Shown here: one piece after another, positions 18,849-28,231 of the stretch
Layout of the letters: the number at the start of each line of letters is the position of its first letter
Position numbering within the stretch: position 1 is the stretch's first letter
From: Deltaproteobacteria bacterium
Lineage (GTDB): Bacteria > Myxococcota > Kuafuiibacteriia > Kuafuiibacteriales > Kuafuiibacteriaceae
Assembly: GCA_016703535.1 (NCBI GenBank)
Contig: JADJBV010000001.1
Coordinates: 6,376,001 to 6,440,000 of the forward strand
Direction of reading: 5' to 3'
DNA length: 64,000 nucleotides
Notes under the pieces: model-generated
Told to the model about the DNA's origin: nothing
What the model saw: only the letters and a program-made list of their open reading frames with translations
The model's database searches: none
Position numbers and translations under genes: made by a program

Positions 18849-21800
18849 TCAGTACCAGTTGCCCGCCACGGAGCCAGGACAGCTCCCGCCGGTGGTCACT
18901 TGGCCCGCGGCCCCCACACCCCCACCGTATGGGTTGTTGGTGCCGAAGTGCCACCGATACTCGGGCGAGTTGCAGGTGCAGGTGGCGCCGGGGGTCACGG
19001 TGGTGAAGGTCCCGCCGCAGGCGCGACCGCAGTTGGTCACGTTGTAGTGTCGATTGCAGGCGTCGAGGGCCCGCTGGTAGGAGCTCGTGTCGACCGGGCT
19101 CTCGTTGTAGAAGAGGGTCCCGAGGCCGGTGCTGTGTTCGTAACCTCGGAGGCCACATCCGCCGCTCGAGTCCACCGGAGCCTCACGACCGTCGGCAATG
19201 CCGTTGAAGCAACGACCCTCGATCTTCTGCACCAAAGCCACGCCGGAAGGTCCGATCGCTTGGGTGGCGTTGCCGCCGAAGAGGTACATCTTCCCGTGCA
19301 GCGTCGTGTGGGCGAAGCGATCCAGCGGCGACAGTAGGGCGCTGTCTGGGCCGATCGGGGTCAAGGCCGCGCCGCTGACGACCGCTTCACTCTCGATGAC
19401 CTTGGTGGGCTGGTCGGCCCGCCGACCGGCGACCAGGCTCAATTGATCCCGCACCACGAAGGCGGCGCCATGAGAGAAGGTAAAGCGCGCCGAGCTGCGG
19501 CTCGTCCAGTTGTTGCTGACGAAGCTGAGCATGGTGTTGTGGGGCGTGCCTTGATCGTTGAGGCCGCCGACCACTCGCACCACCCCGGCGTGGGTGAAGG
19601 CCGAGGCCCCGGTGCGGGCGCTCGGGAGCACCGGCGCGCTGCTCCAGGTGTTGGCCACGGTGTCGTAGACCTCGACCGTCTGGAGCGCACCGCCGTTGTA
19701 GCCGCCGATCACCCAGATCTGGGTGCCCTTGACCGTCACGGCCGCGTCCCGACGCGCCACCTGCATCGGCGTGCGCGGGATCCACTGGTTGAGGATCGGA
19801 TCGTAGGCCCGGACGGTGGCCACTGAGTTGCCGAAGCTGTCGGCGCCGCCGATGGCGTACACCAGGTCCCCGACCGCGGCCGCCACCAGGCCACTTTGAT
19901 GGGTGCCGAGGGGCGGGAGGATCCGATAGACCTCGGTCTCGGGATCGAACTCCCAGGCGGTGAGTTCTTCGGAGAAGTTGCGCCCTCCGAAGAGATAAAC
20001 GCGGCCGTTGAGGGTGGCGGCGGCCTGCATGAAGCGCGCAGCCGGAAGTTCGGCCAAACGCCGCACGTAGTCCTGCGAGAAGTTGAACTGGACGCTGGTG
20101 TCCACCGGGCCGGCGCTGGTCTGGCCGCCGAGCACCCAAAGCGCAGCGCGTTGGGTGTCGACGTCGTCGGTGTCGACCACGATCAGGCCGGAGCCGCTGT
20201 GACGAGCGGCCGGCATCGGGGTGCGTTCGCGCCAGGCGTCGTCTTCGATGAGGTACTCCTCGACCTTGGCGGTGGCCGCACCACCGGCGACGCGACCGCC
20301 GGCGATCACCAGCCCGCGATGCCCACCATTCACTACCCCGGCGTTGATCAACTTACCGCCGGCCGCGAAGGAGCGCGGCGTCGGGAGCGCGGCCCCCAAG
20401 CTCCAGCTGTTGGCGCCGACGTCATAGATGTCGACCTCGGGGATCGGGTTGCCTTGGGCGTCTTCACCGCCGGCGACGATGATCCGGTTGCCCTCCACCA
20501 CCGCGTTGAACGCATAACGCGGTCGCGGGAGTTGAGCGACCTGGTTGGTCCAGGCGCCGGTGCCGAGGTTCAGGACCTCGTGGTTCGGGAGCACCACGCC
20601 GCCGTTGGTCTTGCCACCCAGGACGTGGACCGAGTTGCCGACCACGACCGCGCTGAGGCCGAAGCGGGTGCTGGGCATGGGCGCCAAGTTCTCCCAGGTC
20701 GCTTGGGCGTTGCTGAGATCGAGCCGCTCGACCCGACCGAGGGGCGTGCCGTTGTTTTCGCCGCCGATGGCGTAGAGTTGGTTGCCCGAAGCCGCGATCG
20801 CCAGCTGGGCCCGGCCGCCGCTCATCGAGGCCAAGGCGGTCCAGGTCGCGGTCCCGAGGTCGTAGGCGAAGGCGCCCGCCTGGGGCGCGAGGCCGTCGGA
20901 GCCGCCGACCATGATCACCCGGGTGCCGACTTGGGTGGCCGCGGTGTGGATCAGGCTCTCCGAGAGCATGGGCGCTGGGCGCCAGCCATTGCCATGGCCG
21001 GTGATCTCGTAGCTGGCGTCCACCACGTTGGCTTGCCAGTTGCCGGCCCGGTCCCGGGCCCGAAGGCGCAGGGTCGTGTCGTCGAAGACCCGGATGTCCT
21101 TCACCGACTCGAAGCTCTCCGAGTCTTCGGTGGGCGTCGAACCGTCGGTGGTGAAGTACACGGTGGCCGGTTCATCGCTGGCCAGGCGCACGGTGACGCC
21201 ATTCAGGAAGGTGCCGCCCGAGGGGCTGAGAGAGGTGTTGGGAGGCGTGATGTCGTAGACGATCCGGGCCTCGATGGTGGCGCTCCCCTGGCCCTGGTCC
21301 ACACTCCGCACCACGTAGACGTTTTCGCCAGGGACCAGGTTCAAGGCCACAGTCCAGGTGGTGTCGGGGCTCTGGGGCACGGCCTCCAGGCCGTTGATCT
21401 CCACCGAGGCGCCGGCCGGTTTGGTGCCGCCGAGGCTCAACACGCCGACGTTGGTCGGGGTGGTGTACGGGTTGAGGGTCGGCGGCTCGATGCACCCGCC
21501 GATGGGGCTCACCTGGCAGGTGCCGGCCTGGCAGACGTCGTTGGTGCAGGCATTGCCGTCGCTGCAGCTCGCGACCTGGGGCTCTTGGGCGCAGCGGTTC
21601 CGCGAGAAGTCGAAGTAGTCTCGGGTGCAGGGGTTGCGGTCGTTGCAGAGCGCGGCGTCATCGATGGCCTCACACACGCCGGCGTTGCAGATCTGCCCGA
21701 TCGGACAGGCGCCGGTCTGATTGTTTTGGGAGCAGCCGATGCCGGCGTCGGTGCAGACCCCGGCGACGCAGTCGAAGCCGGTGGCGCAGAGGCCGTTGGG

Positions 21801-22901
21801 GTTGGTCGTGGAGCACAAGGTCGAGTCGGGTCGGCAGCGGCCCTCCAGGCAGGTCTCCTGGGTGCCGCAGACCGGGCATCCCGTCGGGGCTTCACACACG
21901 CCGTTGGTGCAGATCTCCCCGGCCGGGCACAGGCCCGTAGGCTCGGCCACCGAGCAGAGATCGGCGGTCGGGACACACAACCCTTCCAAGCAGCTGTTGC
22001 CGCTTGGGCACAGGCCGGTGGGGCGGGTGCTCGAGCACAAGAGCGTGGCGTCGACACATTGGGCGTCGAGACAGGTCTGTCCGGTCACACATCGTCCGCT
22101 GGGGTTGGTGGCGCTGCAGAGGTCGGCGTTTTCGACGCAGGCACCCTCGAGGCAGGTTTCGCTCATCGGGCAAAGACCCGCGGGCAACGCCGGCGCGCAG
22201 AGCAAGGTGTCGTTGGTGCAGTTGCCGTCGAGGCAGGTGCGACCGGTGGCGCAGAGGCCGCCTGGGTTCGCGGCGCTGCAGAGATCGCCCATGGCCACGC
22301 AGGTGCCGTCGAGGCAACGTTCACCGCCGGCGCAGAAGCCCATCGGCTCCGCGGGCGAACAGGGATTGGGCGTGGCGCAGGCGCCGTTGGTGCAGCTGAG
22401 GCCGCCGCCACACAACCCGGTCGGGTTGGTGGTGCTGCACAGGTTGGCCTCGGGGACGCAGTTCCCTTCGAGGCAGGCTTCGGTGGTGAGCAGGCACAAG
22501 CCCTCTTGGTTGGTGCCGGAGCACAACAACGCGTCGCTGATGCACTGGCCGGCGCGGCAGCTGGTCCCAGCGTCACAACGCCCGGTCGGGTTGGCGACGC
22601 TGCACAGGGCGGTCGCGCTTTCGCAGACGCCCCCGCGGCAGGTCTCGTTCGGCGGGCAGAGGCCCGTGGTGTTGCTCGCGCTACAGAAGGCCGCGTCCTC
22701 GAAGCACTGGCCGCCGTAACACTGGTATCCGGCCGCGCAGAGCCCGGTGGGGGCGAGGGGGCCGCAGAGTTCAGGGCCCACGCCGCTGTCGGCCGGCGGA
22801 GTGCCCGAGTCGGCGGGACTTGGCCCGGGCCGCTCGCTTTCGCCGCAGGCGGCGAAAAAGACCAAGGCGAGTCCGGGGACCAAATGGCGAGCGCTGAGCA
22901 T
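18849..22901 (-). CDS. Giant lipoprotein: Cys-repeat array, chitobiase-like domain, kelch propeller
   Basis: 1350 residues, start backed by GGAGG 7 bp before the ATG. The signal peptide ends in a lipobox (VFFAAC, Cys19). Residues about 45-460 hold roughly a dozen tandem repeats near 30 residues long of the form Cys-(A/S)xxNPxGLCxxGxxCLxGxC, each with four cysteines. A strand-rich part around 500-640 includes VYFTTDGSTPT, typical of the chitobiase/hexosaminidase C-terminal-like domain. Residues about 660-1200 are kelch repeats (many VxGG...YD...W units) that should fold as one or two beta-propellers. A Cys-rich C-terminal tail with an NPYGGG segment follows. Expected place is the cell surface, with roles in adhesion or glycan binding; no catalytic motif is seen. 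It stands alone between convergent and divergent neighbours. Confidence 0.85.
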   Translation of the reverse strand: MLSARHLVPGLALVFFAACGESERPGPSPADSGTPPADSGVGPELCGPLAPTGLCAAGYQCYGGQCFEDAAFCSASNTTGLCPPNETCRGGVCESATALCSVANPTGRCDAGTSCRAGQCISDALLCSGTNQEGLCLLTTEACLEGNCVPEANLCSTTNPTGLCGGGLSCTNGACATPNPCSPAEPMGFCAGGERCLDGTCVAMGDLCSAANPGGLCATGRTCLDGNCTNDTLLCAPALPAGLCPMSETCLEGACVENADLCSATNPSGRCVTGQTCLDAQCVDATLLCSSTRPTGLCPSGNSCLEGLCVPTADLCSVAEPTGLCPAGEICTNGVCEAPTGCPVCGTQETCLEGRCRPDSTLCSTTNPNGLCATGFDCVAGVCTDAGIGCSQNNQTGACPIGQICNAGVCEAIDDAALCNDRNPCTRDYFDFSRNRCAQEPQVASCSDGNACTNDVCQAGTCQVSPIGGCIEPPTLNPYTTPTNVGVLSLGGTKPAGASVEINGLEAVPQSPDTTWTVALNLVPGENVYVVRSVDQGQGSATIEARIVYDITPPNTSLSPSGGTFLNGVTVRLASDEPATVYFTTDGSTPTEDSESFESVKDIRVFDDTTLRLRARDRAGNWQANVVDASYEITGHGNGWRPAPMLSESLIHTAATQVGTRVIMVGGSDGLAPQAGAFAYDLGTATWTALASMSGGRAQLAIAASGNQLYAIGGENNGTPLGRVERLDLSNAQATWENLAPMPSTRFGLSAVVVGNSVHVLGGKTNGGVVLPNHEVLNLGTGAWTNQVAQLPRPRYAFNAVVEGNRIIVAGGEDAQGNPIPEVDIYDVGANSWSLGAALPTPRSFAAGGKLINAGVVNGGHRGLVIAGGRVAGGAATAKVEEYLIEDDAWRERTPMPAARHSGSGLIVVDTDDVDTQRAALWVLGGQTSAGPVDTSVQFNFSQDYVRRLAELPAARFMQAAATLNGRVYLFGGRNFSEELTAWEFDPETEVYRILPPLGTHQSGLVAAAVGDLVYAIGGADSFGNSVATVRAYDPILNQWIPRTPMQVARRDAAVTVKGTQIWVIGGYNGGALQTVEVYDTVANTWSSAPVLPSARTGASAFTHAGVVRVVGGLNDQGTPHNTMLSFVSNNWTSRSSARFTFSHGAAFVVRDQLSLVAGRRADQPTKVIESEAVVSGAALTPIGPDSALLSPLDRFAHTTLHGKMYLFGGNATQAIGPSGVALVQKIEGRCFNGIADGREAPVDSSGGCGLRGYEHSTGLGTLFYNESPVDTSSYQRALDACNRHYNVTNCGRACGGTFTTVTPGATCTCNSPEYRWHFGTNNPYGGGVGAAGQVTTGGSCPGSVAGNWY

Positions 22902-23237
22902 GGAGCCTCCGGTACGAGCTTACGTTGGGACCCGCGGAACCTTCCCACCCGGTGGTCCAGGTGAGCCCAAAGATCGCGCTGTTGGCCCGAGTTCTCGGGT
23001 CCCCTGGAGCACGACAGGGGCAGACCGGGGGGCTCCTCCCACCTGGTGCGAGTGAAGGCGCGGGACCAAACGTGGAGCGAGGCGCGGACCGTCGGCCCAG
23101 CCCCCGGATGACAGGGCCGCCGCGCAAGGTGAAAACGGGAGTCCTCACCTTGGACGGAATGGCGCCTACCCCGCCCGCGGCTTTGGCGCCTGCGGTGCGG
23201 GCGCGGTGGAGTCCGTGTACGGTCCGCGAACCAGCCA
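22902..23237. other. Divergent intergenic region
   Basis: 336 bp between two outward-facing genes. It should hold promoters for the giant kelch lipoprotein (minus) and the FGE-like gene (plus). Apart from the ribosome binding site of the kelch gene, I see no gene, strong palindrome or terminator. G/C-rich frames read through it without protein-like composition. Confidence 0.4.
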
Positions 23238-24275
23238 ATGTCCAAGCCAAGGTTTTTGGGGTGGGTACCCCTGGTCTACTTGCTGAGTTCGGGCGGTTTC
23301 GCCCACGCCGAGTTCAACTCGTCGATCGGCAAACACAGCGACTGCAAGAAGCTCAAAGGCGCCGACCGAACGCGCTGCACCCAGTGCCTCAACAGCGGCG
23401 AAGGCTTCTTCAACAAGGAACCCAAGACGGGCAAGTGGGTCTGCGGGATGACCAGCGACATGACGTCGGTCGCCGATCGGGAGCGGGGAGATCCTCCGCC
23501 GCCCCCCTTGAAGGCGATGCCGCCGCAGCAAAAGCAGTACGCCAAAATCGCCGCGGGCACGTTCCGGATCGGCACGCCCGCGCCGGCGGATGGCTCGTAC
23601 CGCTCGTCCTCGGAGTTGGACTCGGAGGTGACCATCACCCGGCCGTTCTTGATGAAGACCACCGAGGTGACCAACGGCGAGTGGTACTTCGTGATGAAGA
23701 AGATGCCCAAGCGCTTCAAGGCGGGCTGCATGGACTGCCCGGCCACCCACATGTCCTGGCTCGACGCGGCCGCTTACCTCAACGCGCTCTCCAAGCTCGA
23801 GAAGCTCGAGACCTGTTACGTGATCCGCGGCGAAACCGTCGAGTGGAGGGGCCTCGACTGCAAAGGTTATCGCCTGCCCACCGAAGCCGAGTGGGAGTAC
23901 GCGGCCCGGGGCGGGACCACCGGTCCCACCCACGGAGAGATGGACGCCATCGCCTGGCACGCCGGCAACAGCGACTCGAAGAAACACCCGGTCGGAGGCA
24001 AAGCGGCGAACGCGTACGGGCTCCACGACATGATGGGGAACGCCTCCGAGTGGACCTGGGATGTGTACAAAGAGGCCGCCTTCGAAAATCCTCAGACGGA
24101 TCCGATCATCGGTGGCCTGAAGATGACCGACATCTACGAGGACCGAGTGGTCCGCGGCGTCGATTTTATGGCGGCCCCCGCGAGCGCCAGCGTCGCCTTC
24201 CGCAACACCCAGCTGGACGCGAACCAGGCCGGCGAGACGATCGGGTTCCGGCCGGTGCGAACCGTCAAGCCCTAG
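23238..24275 (+). CDS. Exported protein with formylglycine-generating-enzyme fold (SUMF1)
   Basis: 345 residues with a signal peptide (1-24, SSGGFAHA). A Cys-containing region (CKKLKGADRTRCTQCLNSGE) and a Pro-rich linker come before an FGE-sulfatase/SUMF1 domain at about 100-345. Domain signatures are IAAGTFRIGTPAP, TTEVTNGEWYFVM, GYRLPTEAEWEYAARGG, LHDMMGNASEWTWD and the final ETIGFRPVR. In Myxococcota many such domains are not sulfatase activators but have been recruited to other jobs. The paired copper-binding cysteines of true FGE are not clear in the C-terminal part, so sulfatase activation is unlikely. No sulfatase gene is nearby. Likely periplasmic. Confidence 0.85.
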   Translation: MSKPRFLGWVPLVYLLSSGGFAHAEFNSSIGKHSDCKKLKGADRTRCTQCLNSGEGFFNKEPKTGKWVCGMTSDMTSVADRERGDPPPPPLKAMPPQQKQYAKIAAGTFRIGTPAPADGSYRSSSELDSEVTITRPFLMKTTEVTNGEWYFVMKKMPKRFKAGCMDCPATHMSWLDAAAYLNALSKLEKLETCYVIRGETVEWRGLDCKGYRLPTEAEWEYAARGGTTGPTHGEMDAIAWHAGNSDSKKHPVGGKAANAYGLHDMMGNASEWTWDVYKEAAFENPQTDPIIGGLKMTDIYEDRVVRGVDFMAAPASASVAFRNTQLDANQAGETIGFRPVRTVKP

Positions 24276-24325
24276 GCCGCCGCGCCGGGCCCGCCTTGCG
24301 TGACGCGGGTTCGGGTCTTAAGGTC

Positions 24326-25084
24326 GTGACGGTGACGCGAAGGCTGGCACCGCTGGTGATCTTTACCTTGGCCTTGGCTTGTGAAGACGCCGCCCAGCTG
24401 AGCGGCGTGGACGGCGGGCCCAACTTCGACGCCGCGCCTCGAGACCTGGGGAGCCTCCCGAGCGACGCCGCTTGGCCTGATGCAGCGCCAGCCCTCGACG
24501 ACGCAGCGGCTTCGCAAGACGCCGAGCCGACGGACGCCGGGATCTCCGACACGGGTCCCGAACCCGACGCGGGCTCCAAGCTCGACGCCGGCCCGGGGGC
24601 GTGCCCAGACGGTCTCAACCAACTCCAGGCCCGGGACGAAAACTGCAACTTGGGAGGGCGCTTCGTCGCCTACGAATACACGCCGCAGCTGAGCTTCACC
24701 CTCGACCGGATCGAAGTGCCGACGGGCCTGAGCCGCTGGAACCTTCCGGCTCCACCTCCGGTCGCGCCTCCGGACATCGTCCCAGGTCAGCTGCTCGCCG
24801 AGGTCCGGGCCGACAGCAACGGCCTCCCCTCCTCGGTGGCCCTCACCTCCGGGCTGATCTCCATCGCGCCCGGGTATCAGTGGCAGTCGGTGCCCCTTTC
24901 GCCGCCGGTCGCGCTGGTCGCAGGGACTCGCTATTGGGTCGTCGTGAAGGCCCCCGAGGCCGACTGTTGGCTGGCGCTCACCGGAGTCCAGGTCCACTCC
25001 ACGAGTTCGGATGCCCCGGACGGGCCCTGGAGCCAGCCGGGCTTCGAGAACTTTTGGCAGTTCAACTTCTGCGGCCGCCCGTGA
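24326..25084 (+). CDS. Lipoprotein with Asp/Ala-rich linker and beta-sandwich domain
   Basis: 252 residues from a GTG at 24326 (another at 24332 is possible). The lipobox TLALAC ends the signal at about residue 18. The linker to about 92 is rich in Asp-Ala (DAAPALDDAAASQDAEPTD). The domain from 100 to the end resembles choice-of-anchor beta-sandwich domains: FTLDRIEVPTG, PGQLLAEVRADSNGLP, and VALVAGTRYWVVVK. Such domains are found on many secreted myxobacterial proteins; their ligand is not known. It lies 50 bp after the FGE-like gene on the same strand and may be cotranscribed. Confidence 0.75.
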   Translation: MTVTRRLAPLVIFTLALACEDAAQLSGVDGGPNFDAAPRDLGSLPSDAAWPDAAPALDDAAASQDAEPTDAGISDTGPEPDAGSKLDAGPGACPDGLNQLQARDENCNLGGRFVAYEYTPQLSFTLDRIEVPTGLSRWNLPAPPPVAPPDIVPGQLLAEVRADSNGLPSSVALTSGLISIAPGYQWQSVPLSPPVALVAGTRYWVVVKAPEADCWLALTGVQVHSTSSDAPDGPWSQPGFENFWQFNFCGRP

Positions 25085-25115
25085 AGGGTCGAGGGCAACG
25101 AGTGAGCCACCGGGA

Positions 25116-26474
25116 TCAGCGCGGACAAGGTACGGCGTCGTAGACCTCGGTCCCGTGAGACAAGGACAGCAGCAGGTGACGGCAGTCGGGGGTCTCGACG
25201 AAGCCGATGCCTTCGAAGTCTCCCGGCAAGAAGGTGGTCCCATCGTCCCGCCGCGCCTCGAGGATGGAGTGCAACTCCAGCGGGTTGAACCGGGAGAAGG
25301 CCGCGATGGTCAGGGCATATGGCTGAGGCACGGTGGTGAGGAAGATCAGCGATTGTCGATCGCAGCCAAGGTTCAGCCAGAACGCGCCTTGGCCGGGGGT
25401 GAGCGGAAAACCGACGCCTTCGCCGAGGAAGCCGGTGTCACCCGCCACCGTTGAGCTTCGCACCACCGCCACCGCGGCGAGGGTGTCGGAGCGGAAGATG
25501 AGGGTGCGGAGGTCGCCGAGCAGCACCGGGAAACGAAGGTGATCGGTGGCCTTGGAAAGGACCACCCGAGGGCGCACAAAAGGCGCGCCGAGCCGCGGGC
25601 GGGACGCGACCCAGATCTCGTTGATGGCGATACTCCCGGTGCGGACCTGAAAGAACAGCTCCAGGCCATCGGCCCGGACCTGAGGGCGCTCCTGGGCGTA
25701 GTCGGCGGGGAGGCCCAGGTCGATCGGCTCGATGCTCCCCGGACGGATCGCGAGGTTCGGTTCGAGCTCCGCCCGGGCCAACTTCAGGTCCCCTGGGGGG
25801 CCGTAGCGATCCGTCGAGAAGTACAAGATCCACCGCCCGTCTTCGACCCCCACCGAAGTGACGGTGTCGTTGGCGCCCGGGGCAGCGAGGCCGAGCAGCG
25901 GGCCTCGGGAGCGATAACAAGCCTCGGCCCGCGGATCGGGCAGCAGGCAATCGTTGTGGGGATAAGGCTCCTTCAGCAGCGACGTTCGGGCGCAAGGGCA
26001 AGGCAACTTGCATTCCTCGGGGTTGGGGCTGAGCCCGTAACAACCGCCCGCGCCGAGGCAGGCGCCGCGTTCCGGCGCGGCGATGCGCACCGCCGCCAGC
26101 CGCAGTTCGGCGTCCGTGGCGTCGACGGGTGACCAGCGGGTGTCGACCTTCTCGAAGGTGGCCAGCCCCTCTGGGAGTGGTCGCCCATCGCCGCGAGGAA
26201 GTTGACCTTCCGGGAGGGCCAACTCACTCAAGGGTGCGCCCAGGTATCGCAAGTAGAGGGGGCCCGGCGGCGCGGCGAAAGGCGCCGGCCCTACCCCCTG
26301 ATGCGCGATGACCACTGGGCCGTCCTCCGCCAGGACCACGATCAACATCGATCGGGCACCCGCGGGCGGGACGGGCCACTGTAGACCCTCGGCGGGGCTG
26401 CAGGCCGTGAAGCAAGCGGCGACGAGGGCCGAGACCCGCCGAGCGAGGCCCGGGAATGGACGAGGCCCGGTCAC
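25116..26474 (-). CDS. Lipoprotein with PD40/TolB-like propeller repeats
   Basis: 452 residues from a GTG at 26474. The signal sequence ends in a lipobox (AACFTAC, Cys25). A short Cys-rich segment around 138-165 (CLGAGGCYG, CKLPCPC) precedes strands of the type WILYFSTDRYGPPGDLKLARAE, LELFFQVRTG and RTLIFRSDT. These resemble PD40 (WD40-like) propeller blades, usually seen in TolB-like surface proteins. No enzyme motif is visible. It converges with the gene ending at 25084 and runs divergently from the small membrane protein at 26595. Confidence 0.72.
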   Translation of the reverse strand: MTGPRPFPGLARRVSALVAACFTACSPAEGLQWPVPPAGARSMLIVVLAEDGPVVIAHQGVGPAPFAAPPGPLYLRYLGAPLSELALPEGQLPRGDGRPLPEGLATFEKVDTRWSPVDATDAELRLAAVRIAAPERGACLGAGGCYGLSPNPEECKLPCPCARTSLLKEPYPHNDCLLPDPRAEACYRSRGPLLGLAAPGANDTVTSVGVEDGRWILYFSTDRYGPPGDLKLARAELEPNLAIRPGSIEPIDLGLPADYAQERPQVRADGLELFFQVRTGSIAINEIWVASRPRLGAPFVRPRVVLSKATDHLRFPVLLGDLRTLIFRSDTLAAVAVVRSSTVAGDTGFLGEGVGFPLTPGQGAFWLNLGCDRQSLIFLTTVPQPYALTIAAFSRFNPLELHSILEARRDDGTTFLPGDFEGIGFVETPDCRHLLLSLSHGTEVYDAVPCPR

Positions 26475-26594
26475 CCTCGGAAGCTACGTCGCCCCCTCGA
26501 CCCCTGTCGAGGAGGTCGGTTCAGCGCGGGCCGGCGGAGCTCACGCATTCGCCGCTAGCGAGGGGCGAGCGATCGTGGTTAGGCAACTTCCTTC

Positions 26595-26996
26595 ATGAAC
26601 GCGATCTACATGGCCCACTCCGGACTCCGCTACCTCGTCCTCCTGTCGGGGTTCATCACCCTGGCCCTGCTGTTGATCGGCCAACTCCAAGGCAAGGCCT
26701 TCGCGCCCATTCATCGGATCTCCAGCACCGCCTACGCGGGCCTGCTCCACCTGCAGGTCGTCCTGGGCATCGTCTTGGTCGGGATGGGCCGCTTCTACCC
26801 GGCGCTGATCGGCCACCTGGCGATGATGTTGGCCGCCGCGGTCGGGCTCCAGTTCGCCCTCACCTTCAACAAGAAGCGCGGGACCCCCAACCTCAAGCTC
26901 CCGCTGATCGCGGTCGCGGTGTCGCTGGTGTTGATCGCCGCGGGCGTGATGGCGATCGGCCGGGGCCTCTTTCAGAGCATCGCCTTCTCTTCTTGA
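26595..26996 (+). CDS. Small four-helix membrane protein, cytochrome-b-like
   Basis: 133 residues, four predicted membrane helices (about 10-28, 43-65, 72-90, 100-122). The opening HSGLRYLVLLSGF and the LHLQVVLGIVLVGMGR helix match a family of about 140-residue proteins often annotated as cytochrome B in Bacteroidetes. His8, His35, His47 and His74 could bind heme, but binding has not been shown for the family as far as I know. A role in electron transfer is possible. The ribosome binding site is weak. The upstream 120 bp contain the shared promoter region with the minus-strand gene. Confidence 0.65.
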   Translation: MNAIYMAHSGLRYLVLLSGFITLALLLIGQLQGKAFAPIHRISSTAYAGLLHLQVVLGIVLVGMGRFYPALIGHLAMMLAAAVGLQFALTFNKKRGTPNLKLPLIAVAVSLVLIAAGVMAIGRGLFQSIAFSS

Positions 26997-27040
26997 GGCC
27001 CGTGGGCTGCATTGACTCCGCCCAGGTAGTCCCTCAAGAA

Positions 27041-28159
27041 GTGGGGGTGCCCTCCCGCACCCTGCTGCTCCTCATCGTGTTGACGGTCGCCGGGCTGGCG
27101 GCGTGCGAAGACCCGGCCAGCGACGCGGGGCCTGACGCCGGCTTCGTCGACGCGGCACCGCTGGACGCCACACCCGCGGATCGGGGGGTCCAGGACGCGG
27201 CGCCCGACTCAGGCGCGGACTCGGGGCCCAGTGACTCGGGGATCTTGGACGCCGATCCGGCCGACGCCGATCCGGCCGACGCAGATCAGGCCGACGCCGA
27301 TCCGACCGACGTTGATCCGGCCGACGTTGATCCCACGGACGCCGACCCTCCGGACACCGGCGCCCCCGACACCGGCCTCAGGGACGACGCGGGTTGTCCG
27401 TTCCCCAGCGGCGCGATCGACGATCCCACGGCCGTCGGTCTGCCCTCGGGTGTGGTGTTGTGGCTCCGAGGCGAACGTGGCGTCGCTACCTTGCCCGACG
27501 GGATCTCAGTGTGTCGCTGGGAGGACGTCAGCGGCAACGGCCGACACTTCTTGCCCGCCACCGCCACCTTGCCCAGCTACCAAGCGGCCGCGGTCGGCGG
27601 CCGCCCGGCGGTGGTCTTCGTGACCAACTCGCGGCTCGAGCGGCCCGACGTGCTCGGCCTGGGCGCGACCCAAGGCCGGGCCATCGCCGTTCGCTCCCAG
27701 ATCGTGGACACCACCCGTCGTTTTGGATCGCTGCTGCAAGGCAACCGTGGCAACAACTGGGAGTACCTGGAGCTGGAGCAGAACACCTTCAACACCGTCG
27801 GCAGTCGGGTCGGCGTCTACTTGACGGCCAACGCCTACGACTCGGACGTGGCCACCTCCACCGCCGCCCGCACCCACGTCTACTCGATCACCACCATGGT
27901 CACCGGCACCACCCTCCCCGGCGCCTTGTCCTACGCGGTCGACGGCGTGGAGCGCACCTTGACCCGCACCCCCGGCGGCAACGGCCCCAGCGGCCCGGGC
28001 AACAACCTGGTCTGGGACTTCAGCGGCGCCAACTTCACCTCGATCGGTGAGACTGCAACCCCCGGCTTCACCGGCGGCGCCATCGGCGAAGTGTTGGTGT
28101 TCGACCACCCGCTGACCCCGCAGGAGCGAGCGGCCGTCGAAGCCCACCTGGGCCGCTGA
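27041..28159 (+). CDS. Lipoprotein with Asp-Pro repeat linker and LamG-like domain
   Basis: 372 residues from a GTG at 27041 (27047 also possible; no ATG is available). The lipobox VAGLAAC ends the signal near residue 25. A strongly acidic linker follows, partly built from 15-bp repeats (see 27248-27352). From about 120 to the end is a concanavalin-type domain: GVVLWLRGERG, ICVCRW-like strand SVCRWEDVSGNGRHF, and IGEVLVFDHPLTPQERAAV at the C-terminus. This is the usual ending of LamG-like domains in secreted proteins. Likely role is carbohydrate or surface binding. It follows the small membrane protein by 45 bp. Confidence 0.75.
   Translation: MGVPSRTLLLLIVLTVAGLAACEDPASDAGPDAGFVDAAPLDATPADRGVQDAAPDSGADSGPSDSGILDADPADADPADADQADADPTDVDPADVDPTDADPPDTGAPDTGLRDDAGCPFPSGAIDDPTAVGLPSGVVLWLRGERGVATLPDGISVCRWEDVSGNGRHFLPATATLPSYQAAAVGGRPAVVFVTNSRLERPDVLGLGATQGRAIAVRSQIVDTTRRFGSLLQGNRGNNWEYLELEQNTFNTVGSRVGVYLTANAYDSDVATSTAARTHVYSITTMVTGTTLPGALSYAVDGVERTLTRTPGGNGPSGPGNNLVWDFSGANFTSIGETATPGFTGGAIGEVLVFDHPLTPQERAAVEAHLGR
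27248..27352 (+). repeat. Seven 15-bp tandem repeats coding Asp-Ala-Asp-Pro-Ala
   Basis: Seven successive 15-bp units start with GAC and follow GACGCCGATCCGGCC; the first two are identical and the later ones carry two to six changes. They encode an acidic Asp-x-Asp-Pro-x linker in the lipoprotein gene. In-frame units of this kind can expand or shrink by slippage without breaking the gene. Confidence 0.85.
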
Positions 28160-28231
28160 GCGCATCCGCTGGATCGACTGACGCGTGGGCCGGGAAATCT
28201 GCGCCTGGGCCGAGGCCGGACACGTAGAGCC

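Noticed and set aside
19896..22964. 1000-codon open frame opposite the giant kelch lipoprotein
   Set aside because: Results from the regular G/C-rich repeats of the real gene; protein is low-complexity with no domain.
23238..24275. True sulfatase-activating enzyme
   Set aside because: The SUMF1 fold is clear, but the catalytic cysteine pair is not evident and no sulfatase is nearby.
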